Shown piece after piece: positions 40,037-48,786 of a stretch of DNA of 64,000 nucleotides (the first letter of the stretch is position 1; the number at the start of each line of letters is the position of its first letter). The notes beneath the pieces were generated by a model. It was not told the DNA's origin. It searched no databases and saw only the letters and a list, made by a program, of their open reading frames with translations. The translations under genes were made by a program, and so were the position numbers. Origin of the DNA: Streptomyces sp. CC0208 (GTDB lineage: Bacteria > Actinomycetota > Actinomycetes > Streptomycetales > Streptomycetaceae); contig NZ_CP031969.1 in NCBI RefSeq assembly GCF_003443735.1, forward strand, positions 806,001 to 870,000. The letters run 5' to 3'.

Positions 40037-41053
40037 TCAGGAGCCCGCGCGGGGTACGGCGGTGCTGTGCCGTACGACGAGCTGCGGTGTGATCTTCTGC
40101 TGCTGTGCCGGGGCCCCGCCCACCATGCGCACCAACAGCTCGATGGCGCTCCTGCCGAGGTGGGCGAAGTCCTGGCGGACGGTGGTCAGGGCGGGGACCA
40201 GGTATCCGGCGCCCTTCATGTCGTCGAAGCCGACGACCGCCACGTCGTGCGGCACCTTCACCCCCCGTTCGGCGAAGGCGGCCAGCACGCCCATGGCCAT
40301 CTGGTCGTTCCCCGCGAAGACCGCGGTGGGCAGGCCGCTGTCGGCGTCGCAGAGTTCGTGGGCCAGGCGGAACCCGCTCTCCGCCGTGAAGTCGCCCTCC
40401 AGCTGGGCTCCTTCGGCTGCCGCGGCGGTGAGTTCGGCCCGCCAGCCTTCGACGCGGGCCCGGGCGTCGAAGGTGCGCAGCGCACCCGTCAGATGGGCGA
40501 TGTTCCGGTGCCCGAGGTCGAGGAGGTGCCGGACCGCGAGCCGGGCGCCGAGTTCCTGGTCGACCTCGACGAAGCTCAGCTCGGGGCTGGGCACGTTGCC
40601 GGACATCACCACCGCCACCGGAACCCCCAGGGAGAGGTCGGACAGCACCTCCACCGTGCCGGGCCGGTCGGCGACGACCGCGATCGCCTCCACCGACTGG
40701 TCGGTGAGCCGTTGCAGCGTCTCCAGGAGGTCGCCGGTGGTGCCCTCGCCCTGCCGGCTGGCCAGGCTCACCCAGTAACCGGCCTGCTTGGCCGCGGTCT
40801 CCACGCCGAGGAGGATGCGCGGCAGCTCGAACAGTTCCGACCCGACGATCACCACGCCGATCGTCGAGGAACGCCGGCTCTTGAGGGCCCTGGCGACGCT
40901 GTTGCGGCGGTATCCCAGCTTCTGGATCGCCGCCTCGACCCGGGCCCTGGTCTCCGGCCGGACCGACGGGTGGCCGTTGACGACACGGGAGACGGTGATG
41001 TGGGAGACGCCGGCCTCCCGGGCCACGTCCATCATGCCCGGCGGCCGGTCCAT
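40037..41053 (-). CDS. LacI-family repressor of the beta-glucosidase locus
   Basis: A 338-residue LacI regulator. The helix-turn-helix is at the very start (MMDVAREAGVSHITVSRVVN), the hinge helix reads NSVARALKSRRSS, and the effector domain is a sugar-binding periplasmic-binding-protein fold (IGVVIVGSELFELPRILLGV, TAVFAGNDQMAMGVLAAFAE, VAVVGFDDMKGAGYLVPALT). The ATG at 41053 follows GAGGACGAG. It is upstream of the aldo/keto reductase remnant and the GH1 gene on the same strand, and a perfect LacI operator precedes GH1. The inducer is probably a beta-glucoside or its product. Confidence 0.92.
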   Translation of the reverse strand: MDRPPGMMDVAREAGVSHITVSRVVNGHPSVRPETRARVEAAIQKLGYRRNSVARALKSRRSSTIGVVIVGSELFELPRILLGVETAAKQAGYWVSLASRQGEGTTGDLLETLQRLTDQSVEAIAVVADRPGTVEVLSDLSLGVPVAVVMSGNVPSPELSFVEVDQELGARLAVRHLLDLGHRNIAHLTGALRTFDARARVEGWRAELTAAAAEGAQLEGDFTAESGFRLAHELCDADSGLPTAVFAGNDQMAMGVLAAFAERGVKVPHDVAVVGFDDMKGAGYLVPALTTVRQDFAHLGRSAIELLVRMVGGAPAQQQKITPQLVVRHSTAVPRAGS

Positions 41054-41375
41054 GTCACTCGTCCTCTGCCCTCGACCCCAGCAGGCGGGCTCACGCCCAC
41101 CGCCGATACTGTCACAGGCGCGGGGCCGCCTCTTCGCCTCCGGCGTGTGCGACGCCGTCAGGCCTTCCGGCTCCGGCGGCTGGACGAACCGTCCACGAAC
41201 GACTCGCACCTGCGGCGCGGAGACTTCGCCCGGTGCGCCTCCGCGCCCTCGGCCGTGAGCGCCACCTGGGTGACAACCTGGCCACGGTCGCGCGGGCCCC
41301 TGGCGGACGGCGTCCGGCTCGGACCGGGTACCGAGCGCTGCGAGAACTGCCCGCGACCGCACACCGGTCCGGGGT
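41054..41375. other. Non-coding region
   Basis: About 320 bp between the LacI start and the malic enzyme stop. No convincing gene, repeat or terminator is seen; short frames on both strands have no recognisable features. Confidence 0.4.
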
Positions 41376-43034
41376 TCAGGCCGTGTACCGCGGTGTCCAC
41401 TGGGCCTCAGCGATCGCGTCACGCAGTTCGGACTCCGTCGCCTCGGGGGCGACTCCGTCCTCCACGGCGGCCTGCGCCACCGCGAGCGCGATCTCGCGGG
41501 CCGCGTCCCGCATGCTGGCCAGCGGGGGCAGCAGCTGAGTGGCTCCGTCGGTGCCCGCCCGTACCGCGCAGTCCCCGACGGCACGGGCCGCCGCGACCAT
41601 CATGCGGTCGGTCACCCGGCGGGCCCGGCAGGCGGTGACCGCCAGTCCGACAGCGGGGAAGACGTAGACGTTGTTGGCCTGCGCGACCGGCACTTCGCGG
41701 CCGTCCACCTCCAGCGGCGGGAAAGGCGACCCGGCGGCGATCAGGGCCCTGCCGTCGGTCCAGCGGGCGAGATCGGCGGGGTCGGCCTCGGCGTTCGAGG
41801 TCGGGTTGGACAGCGGGAGGATCACCGGCCGGTCGCAGGAGTCGGCCATGGTCCGCACGATCTCCTCGGTGAAGGCGCCGTGGGCCGTGGACAGCCCGAT
41901 CAGCACCGTCGGCTTCACCTCGCCGACGACCCGGGCCAGGTCGGGCGCATCCCCGCCCCACTGCCGTAGGTCCGCCTCGTCGCGGGCGTAGACGCGCTGT
42001 TCGGGGGTGAGGTCGGTGCGGGAGTCCACCAGCAGGCCGTCGATGTCGACGAACCAGAACCGGTCGGCCGCCTCCTCCTCGGAGAGGCCCTCCTCCACGA
42101 GTGCGGTACGGATCATGTCGGCGACGCCGATCGCCGCCGATCCCGCGCCCAGGACCACGATCCGGTGGTCGGTCAGGGAGGCTCCGGCGACCTTCGTGGC
42201 GGTGGTCAGAGCGCCCAGCGCGACGGCCGCCGTGCCCTGGATGTCGTCGTTGAAGGTGAGCAGCCGGTCCTGGTAGCGGCTGAGGATCGGGCGGGCGTGG
42301 GCGGTCGCGAAGTCCTCCCACTGGAGCAGGGTGCCGGGGAGTTCGGCCTCCACGGCGGAGACGAACGCCTCGATCATCTCGTCGTAGGCGTCGCCGGTGA
42401 CGCGGTGCTGCCTGCGGCCGAGATAGTGCTCGTTCTTCAGGAGCTGCTCGTTGTCGGTGCCGACGTCGAGGAGGATCGGCAGGGTGCGGGCCGGGTGGAT
42501 GCCGCCGATGGCGGTGTAGAGGCTGAGCTTGCCGATCGGGATGCCCATGCCGCCGACTCCCTGGTCGCCGAGGCCCAGGATGCGCTGGCCGTCGGTGACG
42601 ACGATGACGTCGACCTCGCCGCCCGGCCGGTTGCGCAGGATCTCCCGGTAGCGGTGGCGGTCCTCGTAGGTCAGGAACAGTCCGCGCGGCCTGCGGTAGA
42701 TCTCGCTGAAGCGGCGGCAGGCCTCGCCGACCGTCGGTGTGTAGACGACCGGCAGCATCTCCTCCAGGTGGCGGGTGAGCAGGCCGTAGAAGAGCACCTC
42801 GTTGGTGTCCTGGAGCTGGCGCAGGTAGATGTGCCGGTTGAGGGGCTTGTCGTAGCCGAGGAACGCCTCGTACGCCCGGTCGGTCTGTTCCGCGAGGGTC
42901 TCGGTCGCCGGTGGCAGCAACCCGTCCAGGCCGAGCTCGGCGCGCTCATCGGAACTGAAGGCGGTGCCCTTGTTGAGGAGGGGATCGGCGAGCAGGGCCG
43001 CTCCGCGAACCTGGGCGGGGTTGTGTGGTGCCAT
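41376..43034 (-). CDS. NAD-dependent malic enzyme
   Basis: A 552-residue enzyme that decarboxylates malate to pyruvate. Large-type malic enzyme motifs are present: LPVVYTPTVGEACRRFSEIY, DVIVVTDGQRILGLGDQGVG, HPARTLPILLDVGTDNEQLL, LTFNDDIQGTAAVALGALTT, the NAD fold VLGAGSAAIGVADMIRTAL, and LPLSNPTSNAEADPADLARW. Length agrees with the about 550-residue NAD-linked form. The ATG follows GAGGAACG. It links C4 acids, including those from aromatic ring cleavage, to pyruvate and NADH. Confidence 0.95.
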   Translation of the reverse strand: MAPHNPAQVRGAALLADPLLNKGTAFSSDERAELGLDGLLPPATETLAEQTDRAYEAFLGYDKPLNRHIYLRQLQDTNEVLFYGLLTRHLEEMLPVVYTPTVGEACRRFSEIYRRPRGLFLTYEDRHRYREILRNRPGGEVDVIVVTDGQRILGLGDQGVGGMGIPIGKLSLYTAIGGIHPARTLPILLDVGTDNEQLLKNEHYLGRRQHRVTGDAYDEMIEAFVSAVEAELPGTLLQWEDFATAHARPILSRYQDRLLTFNDDIQGTAAVALGALTTATKVAGASLTDHRIVVLGAGSAAIGVADMIRTALVEEGLSEEEAADRFWFVDIDGLLVDSRTDLTPEQRVYARDEADLRQWGGDAPDLARVVGEVKPTVLIGLSTAHGAFTEEIVRTMADSCDRPVILPLSNPTSNAEADPADLARWTDGRALIAAGSPFPPLEVDGREVPVAQANNVYVFPAVGLAVTACRARRVTDRMMVAAARAVGDCAVRAGTDGATQLLPPLASMRDAAREIALAVAQAAVEDGVAPEATESELRDAIAEAQWTPRYTA

Positions 43035-43128
43035 GACGTTCCTCGGGTCGACGGGTTTCAGACCAGCTACTCCTGTGCCCCGTCGACCGCCATCCGAATC
43101 AGCCGCCCCGCACGGCCGTCCGGCGGGC

Positions 43129-44781
43129 TCAGGCGTCCCGCGCCGCGTGGACCCGCTGCCCTTCGACGAAGGTCTCGAGGACGCGCGTGGCGGCGATCTC
43201 CTCGGGCGGGCCCGCGAACGGGTCGCGGTCGAGGACGACGAGGTCGGCCGACTTGCCCACGGCGATGCTGCCGGTGATGTCGTCGAGGTGGTTCACGTGG
43301 GCGCTGCCCGCCGTGTACGCGGCGAGGGCGGTGCCCAGGTCGAGGCGCTGCCCGGGGAGGAACTCCGGGGTGCCCTCGGGGGCGCCCGGGGCGATCCGGT
43401 TGACGGCGACATGGATGGCCTGGAACGGGTCGGGGCTGCTGACCGGCCAGTCGCTGCCGGCGGCCAGGGTGGCTCCGGCGCGCAGCAGGTCACCGAAGGG
43501 GTACTGGCGTGCGCCGCGTTCGTCGCCGAGGAAGGGCAGGGTCAGTTCGTCCATCTGCGGTTCGTGGGCGGCCCACAGCATCTGGAGGTTGGCGCTCGCG
43601 CCCAGGGCGCGGAACCGGGGGACGTCGTGCGGGTGCACGACCTGGAGGTGTGCCAGGTGGTGCCGGGTGTCACGCCATCCGTTGGCCGTACGGGCGGACT
43701 CCACGGCGTCCAGCGCCTCGCGCACCGCGCGGTCGCCGAGCGCGTGGAAGTGGACCTGGAAACCGGACGCGTCCAGCTCGGTGACGTACTTCCTCAGGTC
43801 GCCCGGCTCGACGAAGCTGATGCCGCTGTTGTCCGAGGAGCAGCCGCAGCCGGTCAGGTAGGGATCGAGCATCGCGGCGGTGTGGTTCTCCGCGATGCCG
43901 TCCTGCATGACCTTCACGGTGGTCGCGCGGAACCGGCCCCGGTTCAACTCCTCGCGGCGGGCGAGGAGTTCGGGGATCTGTTCGGCGCCCCGCTCACGGT
44001 CCCACCACAGGGCGCCGACGACCCGGGCGGTGAGCAGGCCCCGGTCGAGGGCCGCGAGGTAGGAGGGCGCCGGGTCGGTCATGTTGGCGTACGCGCCGAC
44101 GATGGCGTCCTGCCAGGCGGTGACGCCGTACGAGTGCAGTACGGCCTGCGCCCGCAGGAGGGCCGTGAGTTGTTCCTCCAAGGTGGGGTCCGGGACCAGC
44201 CTGCCGACCAGGTGGACGGCGCCTTCCTGGAGCATGCCGGTGGGGGTGCCGTCGGCGTCGCGTTCGATCCGGCCGTCGGCGGGGTCCGGGGTACGGGCGT
44301 CGATGCCCGCGCGTTCCAGGGCGCGGCTGTTGACCCAGGCGCCGTGGTGGTCGCGGTTGGGCAGGAAGACGGGCCGGTCGGGGACGACCGCGTCGAGGGC
44401 CGCGGCGGTGGGCGCCCCGCCGGGGAACGCCTCAAGGGACCAGCCGCCGCCGGTGATCCACTCGGCGTCGGGGTTCTGGTCGGCGTACGCCTTGATCCTG
44501 CGCAGGTACTCGGCCGGGTCGACGGTGTCGGCGAGGTGGCACAGGCCGAGTTCGAGGCCCGCGCCCTGCGGGTGGACATGGGCGTCCTGGAAACCGGGGA
44601 GCAGCAACTTCCCTGCCAGGTCGACGACTTCGGTGTGCGGGCCGATCAGTTCGTGCACCTCGTCGTGGCCCACGGCGGCGATCCGCCCGTCGCGCACGGC
44701 CACGGCGGTGGCGCGGCTGCGGGCGGGATCGACGGTGTGCACGGGACCGCCGGTGAGGACGAGGTCCGCGGTGTGTGACAT
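43129..44781 (-). CDS. YtcJ-like amidohydrolase
   Basis: A 550-residue metal-dependent amidohydrolase of the YtcJ / amidohydrolase 3 type. The beta-sandwich is split between the N-terminus (ADLVLTGGPVHTVDPARSRA) and the end (SADLVVLDRDPFAGPPEEIA). Metal ligands are in LLPGFQDAHVHPQGAGLE, in VHFHALGDRAVREAL and in LAAGSDWPVSSPDPFQAIH; a Lys in TTVKVMQDGIAENHTAAML is the probable bridging residue. The ATG follows GGAG. It is 20 bp downstream of an APC permease gene, so the permease probably imports its substrate, likely an amide or N-acyl compound. Confidence 0.9.
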   Translation of the reverse strand: MSHTADLVLTGGPVHTVDPARSRATAVAVRDGRIAAVGHDEVHELIGPHTEVVDLAGKLLLPGFQDAHVHPQGAGLELGLCHLADTVDPAEYLRRIKAYADQNPDAEWITGGGWSLEAFPGGAPTAAALDAVVPDRPVFLPNRDHHGAWVNSRALERAGIDARTPDPADGRIERDADGTPTGMLQEGAVHLVGRLVPDPTLEEQLTALLRAQAVLHSYGVTAWQDAIVGAYANMTDPAPSYLAALDRGLLTARVVGALWWDRERGAEQIPELLARREELNRGRFRATTVKVMQDGIAENHTAAMLDPYLTGCGCSSDNSGISFVEPGDLRKYVTELDASGFQVHFHALGDRAVREALDAVESARTANGWRDTRHHLAHLQVVHPHDVPRFRALGASANLQMLWAAHEPQMDELTLPFLGDERGARQYPFGDLLRAGATLAAGSDWPVSSPDPFQAIHVAVNRIAPGAPEGTPEFLPGQRLDLGTALAAYTAGSAHVNHLDDITGSIAVGKSADLVVLDRDPFAGPPEEIAATRVLETFVEGQRVHAARDA

Positions 44782-44801
44782 GGGGGTGAACTCCAGAGGG
44801 G

Positions 44802-46316
44802 TCAGACCGCCGTACGGTCCATCGGCAGGGTCAGGGACTCGGCGTCGGTGCCGCGGCCCGTGGTGAAGTACGGCGAGTGCCGCACGTACTTGGCGACGGC
44901 GGCCATGCCGAGGCCGGCGAGGACGATCGCGGCGGGCAGCGAGAACATGAACCAGCCGTTGTCCGGGCTGAGTTCGAAGTGGTCGCTCATGGTCAGGTAG
45001 GAGTATCCGAGGTAGCCGCCGAGGCCGAGCAGGATCAGGCCGGACACAGCGGGCACGCCGATCGCGAGCAGCGCCTCCCGTGCTCCCTCGTGACGCGCGG
45101 AGCGGAAGCGCACGGCGCAGGCGAGCGCGGTGAGGCCGTAGTAGAGGGCGACGATCAGGCCGATGGCGTTGACGGCGGCCAGCAGCATGTCGCTCAGCTT
45201 GGGGATCGCGACGGCGAGCACGGCGATCACACCGGCGACGGACATCACGACGACCGTGCCGGCGGCGGGAGTGCCGTAGCGCGGGTGGACGCGGGTCCAC
45301 CCCGGTCCCATCGTGCGGTCGCGGCTCATGGCGAACAGGCCGCGTGCGGTGGGGATCAGGGTGGCCTGCACGGAGGCGACCGCGGAGAACATCAGCGCGA
45401 CCAGGGGGAGGGTGGCCCAGGGTTCGGCGGCCAGTTTCTCGCCGAGGTACGGCAGGGCCTGGGGGCCGTTCCTGACGAGTTCGGCCAGGCTCATCTCCCG
45501 CTGGAAGGCGACCGAGGCGAAGAGGAACAGACCGAGCATGGCGAACAGGGCGATGAGGCCGCCGCGGGCGGCGTCGCCCGGGCTCCTCGTCTCCTCGTTG
45601 ACGCTGAAGGCCGCGTCCCAGCCCCAGAAGAAGAACACCGCGAGGACCATGCCCTGCGCGAAGGTGGTGCCGCTGGAGATCTCGAAGGGGTTGAACCAGG
45701 ACAGCGAGAGGGGGTGGTCGCCGGTGACCATGGCCCAGCCGCAGAAGGCCAGCAGGACCGTGTACTCGAAGACCAGGAGGGCGAACTGGAAGCGGGTGGC
45801 GGCCCGCACGCCGGTGACGGCCAGGGCGGTGAGGGCGAGGAGGATCACCAGGCCGACCGCCGTCGTGACACCGGTGGACGTCGGATCGAGGGCGATTCCG
45901 GCGACGCTGTGCAGACCGGCCTTGTTGGCGAAGGCCAGGACGACCGAGCCCATGATCGCGCTGGTGTAGGCGCAGAAGATGACCGAGCCGACCAGGGTGA
46001 CCCAGCCGGTCAGGAAGCCGGGCCAGGGGCCGAGTGACCTGCCGACCCAGACGTAGCCGTTGCCGCAGTTCGGCTCCGAGCGGTTCAGGCGGGCGTAGGC
46101 GGTGGCGATGCCGAGGACCGGCAGGAACGCCAGGAGCAGCAGTGCCGGGGCCTGGAGGCCCACGATGGTCGCGATCGTGCCCATGCCGATGGCGATGCTG
46201 GTGGTGGCCGCGGTGCTGGAGGCGGCGATGGCCACGCCGTCGACCACGCCGAGGGAACGGCGCAGATCGGGGCTCGGTGCGCTCGGTGCGGAGGAGAGGG
46301 GCGGTCTGGACGACAT
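44802..46316 (-). CDS. APC-family amino acid/amine permease
   Basis: A 504-residue membrane protein with about 12 hydrophobic segments. The first repeats the APC opening LRRSLGVVDGVAIAASSTAA then TTSIAIGMGTIATIVGLQAP. FFFWGWDAAFSVNEETRSPG is the conserved stretch in helix 6-loop of the family. It probably moves an amino acid or amine by proton symport. The ATG at 46316 follows GAGGAGCCCTCC. The amidohydrolase gene follows and a TetR gene is divergent. Confidence 0.92.
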   Translation of the reverse strand: MSSRPPLSSAPSAPSPDLRRSLGVVDGVAIAASSTAATTSIAIGMGTIATIVGLQAPALLLLAFLPVLGIATAYARLNRSEPNCGNGYVWVGRSLGPWPGFLTGWVTLVGSVIFCAYTSAIMGSVVLAFANKAGLHSVAGIALDPTSTGVTTAVGLVILLALTALAVTGVRAATRFQFALLVFEYTVLLAFCGWAMVTGDHPLSLSWFNPFEISSGTTFAQGMVLAVFFFWGWDAAFSVNEETRSPGDAARGGLIALFAMLGLFLFASVAFQREMSLAELVRNGPQALPYLGEKLAAEPWATLPLVALMFSAVASVQATLIPTARGLFAMSRDRTMGPGWTRVHPRYGTPAAGTVVVMSVAGVIAVLAVAIPKLSDMLLAAVNAIGLIVALYYGLTALACAVRFRSARHEGAREALLAIGVPAVSGLILLGLGGYLGYSYLTMSDHFELSPDNGWFMFSLPAAIVLAGLGMAAVAKYVRHSPYFTTGRGTDAESLTLPMDRTAV

Positions 46317-46391
46317 GGAGGGCTCCTCGGGGGACGGGAGACGGGGAAGAGCCGCGCGGTGAGGTGATGGAACAGCCGACGTCCACATTGG

Positions 46392-46406
46392 GTCAACCCT
46401 GTTGAC
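46392..46406. promoter_or_regulatory. TetR operator candidate
   Basis: GTCAAC-CCT-GTTGAC has perfect 6-bp arms. It lies in the 142-bp region between the permease operon and the divergent tetR gene. Confidence 0.6.
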
Positions 46407-46458
46407 GTAAGGCGGCCGCGGGTCGTTCACTGAGGGCCCCGGCGAGAGGAAACCGGTC

Positions 46459-47181
46459 ATGTCCAGCCGTGTCCCCGAGGAACGCCGACGCCGGCGGCCC
46501 ACCCGCTCCGGTGTCCTGCTGTCCGAGGACCTGATCGTCGGGACCGCCCTGCGGCTGATCGGCGAGCACGGTTCCGAGGCGCTGAGCGTGCGACGGCTCG
46601 GCGCGGCGCTGGGCTGCGACCCGACCGCCCTCTACCGCTACTTCCACGACACCGACGACCTGGTGCTCGCCATCGCGGACCGGATCATCGGCGACGCGAT
46701 GGCGGGGTTCGTCCCCGGGGACGACTGGGTGGCCTCGCTGCGCGAGATGGCCCAGCGGGTCCGTGCCGGATACCTCGCCCATCCGCGGGCGGCCGCCCTG
46801 GCCGCGCACCGGGTGACCCGGCGCACGAGCGAGATCCAGGCGGTGGACACGGGGATCGGACTGCTGCTGTCCGCGGGCTTCGAGCCGGCCGCCGCCGCAC
46901 GCCTCTACCTGGCCTTCATCGACACCGTGCTGAGCCACGCGGCGACGGAGGCGGCGTTCCTGGCACTCCCCGGGCCGCAGCGCGAGGCCGACCACCGGGC
47001 GTGGCGGGAGGTCTACCAGGACCTGGACCCGGTGGCGTACCCGGCGCTCACCGCGGTACGCCGCGAGCTGCCGGGGATGGCGGACAGCTCGTTCGAGGAG
47101 GCCGTGGACCTGTTGCTGGAGGCGCTGGCGGCGCGCGCACCGGCACACCGGACGTCCACAGGGGGCACGTCACCCGGCTGA
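46459..47181 (+). CDS. TetR-family regulator
   Basis: A 240-residue regulator with the TetR_C_1-type layout (TetR/Tet-class). The DNA-binding part is LIVGTALRLIGEHGSEALSV, RRLGAALGCDPTALYRYFHD, and the ligand domain has PAAAARLYLAFIDTVLSHAA. The ATG has GAGAGGAAACC upstream. It is divergent from the permease-amidohydrolase operon and most likely represses it until the imported compound binds. Confidence 0.9.
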   Translation: MSSRVPEERRRRRPTRSGVLLSEDLIVGTALRLIGEHGSEALSVRRLGAALGCDPTALYRYFHDTDDLVLAIADRIIGDAMAGFVPGDDWVASLREMAQRVRAGYLAHPRAAALAAHRVTRRTSEIQAVDTGIGLLLSAGFEPAAAARLYLAFIDTVLSHAATEAAFLALPGPQREADHRAWREVYQDLDPVAYPALTAVRRELPGMADSSFEEAVDLLLEALAARAPAHRTSTGGTSPG

Positions 47182-47274
47182 GTTTTTCCGTACGTTCCGT
47201 GGGGCGGCGGTTGACCGGTGGGGCCGGACGGTAGCAACGACCAGATCGCACACCCGGTCCACAGGGGGGACTCC

Positions 47275-48477
47275 ATGAGACACAGACGATTAGGTGCCCG
47301 CGCCACGGTCGCGGCGCTCGCGCTCGCACTGCTCGGACTCGGCTCGGGCCCGGCACTCGCCCACGCCCCGAAGCCGTCCTCACCGCGGTACACCGCTCTC
47401 GACCTGGGCACCCTCGGCGGCGCCTACAGCTCGGGGGTCGCACTCGACCGTGACACGGTGGTCGGCAGCTCCGCGCTCGCCGACGACTTCGAGTGGCACG
47501 CCTTCGCGTACGACCGGTCCACCCGTGTCATGACCGACCTCGGCACCCTCGGGGGGACGTCCAGCTCCGCGCTCGACGTCGAGGGCCGCTACGTGATCGG
47601 CGACTCCACACTGGCCGACGGCAACAGCCGCGGGTTCGTCCACGACCTGCGCACCCACCGGACGCACACCATCGCAACCTTCGGCGGCAGTGGCAGCCAT
47701 GTCAGCGGCATCGACGGCGGCGTAGTGGTGGGCAGCGCGAGGACACCCGGCGACCAGAACACCCACGCCTACGCGTACGACGCGCGCACCCACGTCCAGA
47801 CCGAACTCGGCTCTCCGGTCGGCCCGGACGGCACCAGCACCGCGGCCGGGATCTCCGAGGGCCGGTACGTCGCGGGGACCTGGGACCACCCCGGCACACC
47901 GTTCGAGGGCGGCCACGCCTTTGTCCACGACCTGCGCACCCGGGCCTGGACCGACCTGAGCAGGTACGACAACGGGGTCTCCAGCAAGGTCACCTCGGTC
48001 ACCGGGCACACGGTCGTCGGCACCTTCCAGCCGAAGCCGGACGGCTCCTCCGACAGGCCCCCGGAGCGCGGCTTCGCGTACGACATCCGCAGCGGGGTCT
48101 GGTCCGACCTCGGCCCCGAGATGGCCTACCGCCCGATCGTGACCGGGCACACCGTGCTCGCCACCACGCGTCCAGGCGCGTACGCCTACGACCTCCGCAC
48201 CAGGACCCTGTCGGCCTTCGGACCCGGACCCGGCCGGACCTACATCAACGGCGTGGCCGGAAAGTACGCCGCCGGCGACACCAACCCCGGGCCCTTCGCC
48301 TACGTGTACCGGGTCGACACCGGCGCGTTCACACTCCTGCCCGCCATCGGCGGCGTCCACTCCACGGCGTCCGACGTGGACCGGCGCGGAGCCGCGGTCG
48401 GCAACAGCGCGCTGCCATCGGCCGATCCGTCCAGTCCCGACGGCGTCTACCACGCCACCCTCTGGACGGCCCGGTAA
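47275..48477 (+). CDS. Secreted HAF-repeat beta-propeller protein
   Basis: A 400-residue exported protein. A Sec signal peptide (RRLGARATVAALALALLGLG, cleavage probably after GPALA) precedes about seven repeats of roughly 45 residues, each with an HAF-like triplet and a following D or G-rich turn: WHAFAYD, RGFVHD, HAYAYD, GHAFVHD, RGFAYD, GAYAYD, FAYVYR, plus DLGTLGG motifs. This is the HAF extracellular repeat family, thought to form a propeller. There are no catalytic motifs. It probably acts at or beyond the cell surface. The ATG at 47275 follows GGGGGA. Confidence 0.88.
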   Translation: MRHRRLGARATVAALALALLGLGSGPALAHAPKPSSPRYTALDLGTLGGAYSSGVALDRDTVVGSSALADDFEWHAFAYDRSTRVMTDLGTLGGTSSSALDVEGRYVIGDSTLADGNSRGFVHDLRTHRTHTIATFGGSGSHVSGIDGGVVVGSARTPGDQNTHAYAYDARTHVQTELGSPVGPDGTSTAAGISEGRYVAGTWDHPGTPFEGGHAFVHDLRTRAWTDLSRYDNGVSSKVTSVTGHTVVGTFQPKPDGSSDRPPERGFAYDIRSGVWSDLGPEMAYRPIVTGHTVLATTRPGAYAYDLRTRTLSAFGPGPGRTYINGVAGKYAAGDTNPGPFAYVYRVDTGAFTLLPAIGGVHSTASDVDRRGAAVGNSALPSADPSSPDGVYHATLWTAR

Positions 48478-48786
48478 GGCTGACCTTCGAGGGGTTCCTG
48501 AGGCGGGCTGACGTGCCTCGCAGCACCGGCCCGGCGGCGCGGGCCCCGGTCACGGCCAACTCGCCGTGCCGGGGACCGTGGGGCGGTCAAGTGGCGGACA
48601 AGTGGCGTGAATGCGACGTACGCCCCTTGCACCCACCGCACCCCTCGGACATCTGCGCAGGAGCATCACACAGGCTGCACACCGCCTTTCGATAGCCTCG
48701 CTACTTTTGCCTCGGCTCGATCCTCCGTGCGAACGAGACCGGCCACGGCCAAAGGGCCGATGGTGCAGTCGACTCAGGAAGACCAG
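48478..48786. other. Non-coding region before the SCO2400-type gene
   Basis: About 310 bp. No gene or clear hairpin is seen. Around 48690-48710 the sequence becomes less GC-rich (TTTCGATAGCCTCGCTACTT), which may mark a promoter for the gene at 48787. Confidence 0.35.

Noticed and set aside
43129..46386. Single 1,085-codon minus-strand frame across amidohydrolase and permease
   Set aside because: The first half is a wrong-frame reading of the permease gene; the amidohydrolase begins at its own ATG at 44781 with a ribosome binding site.
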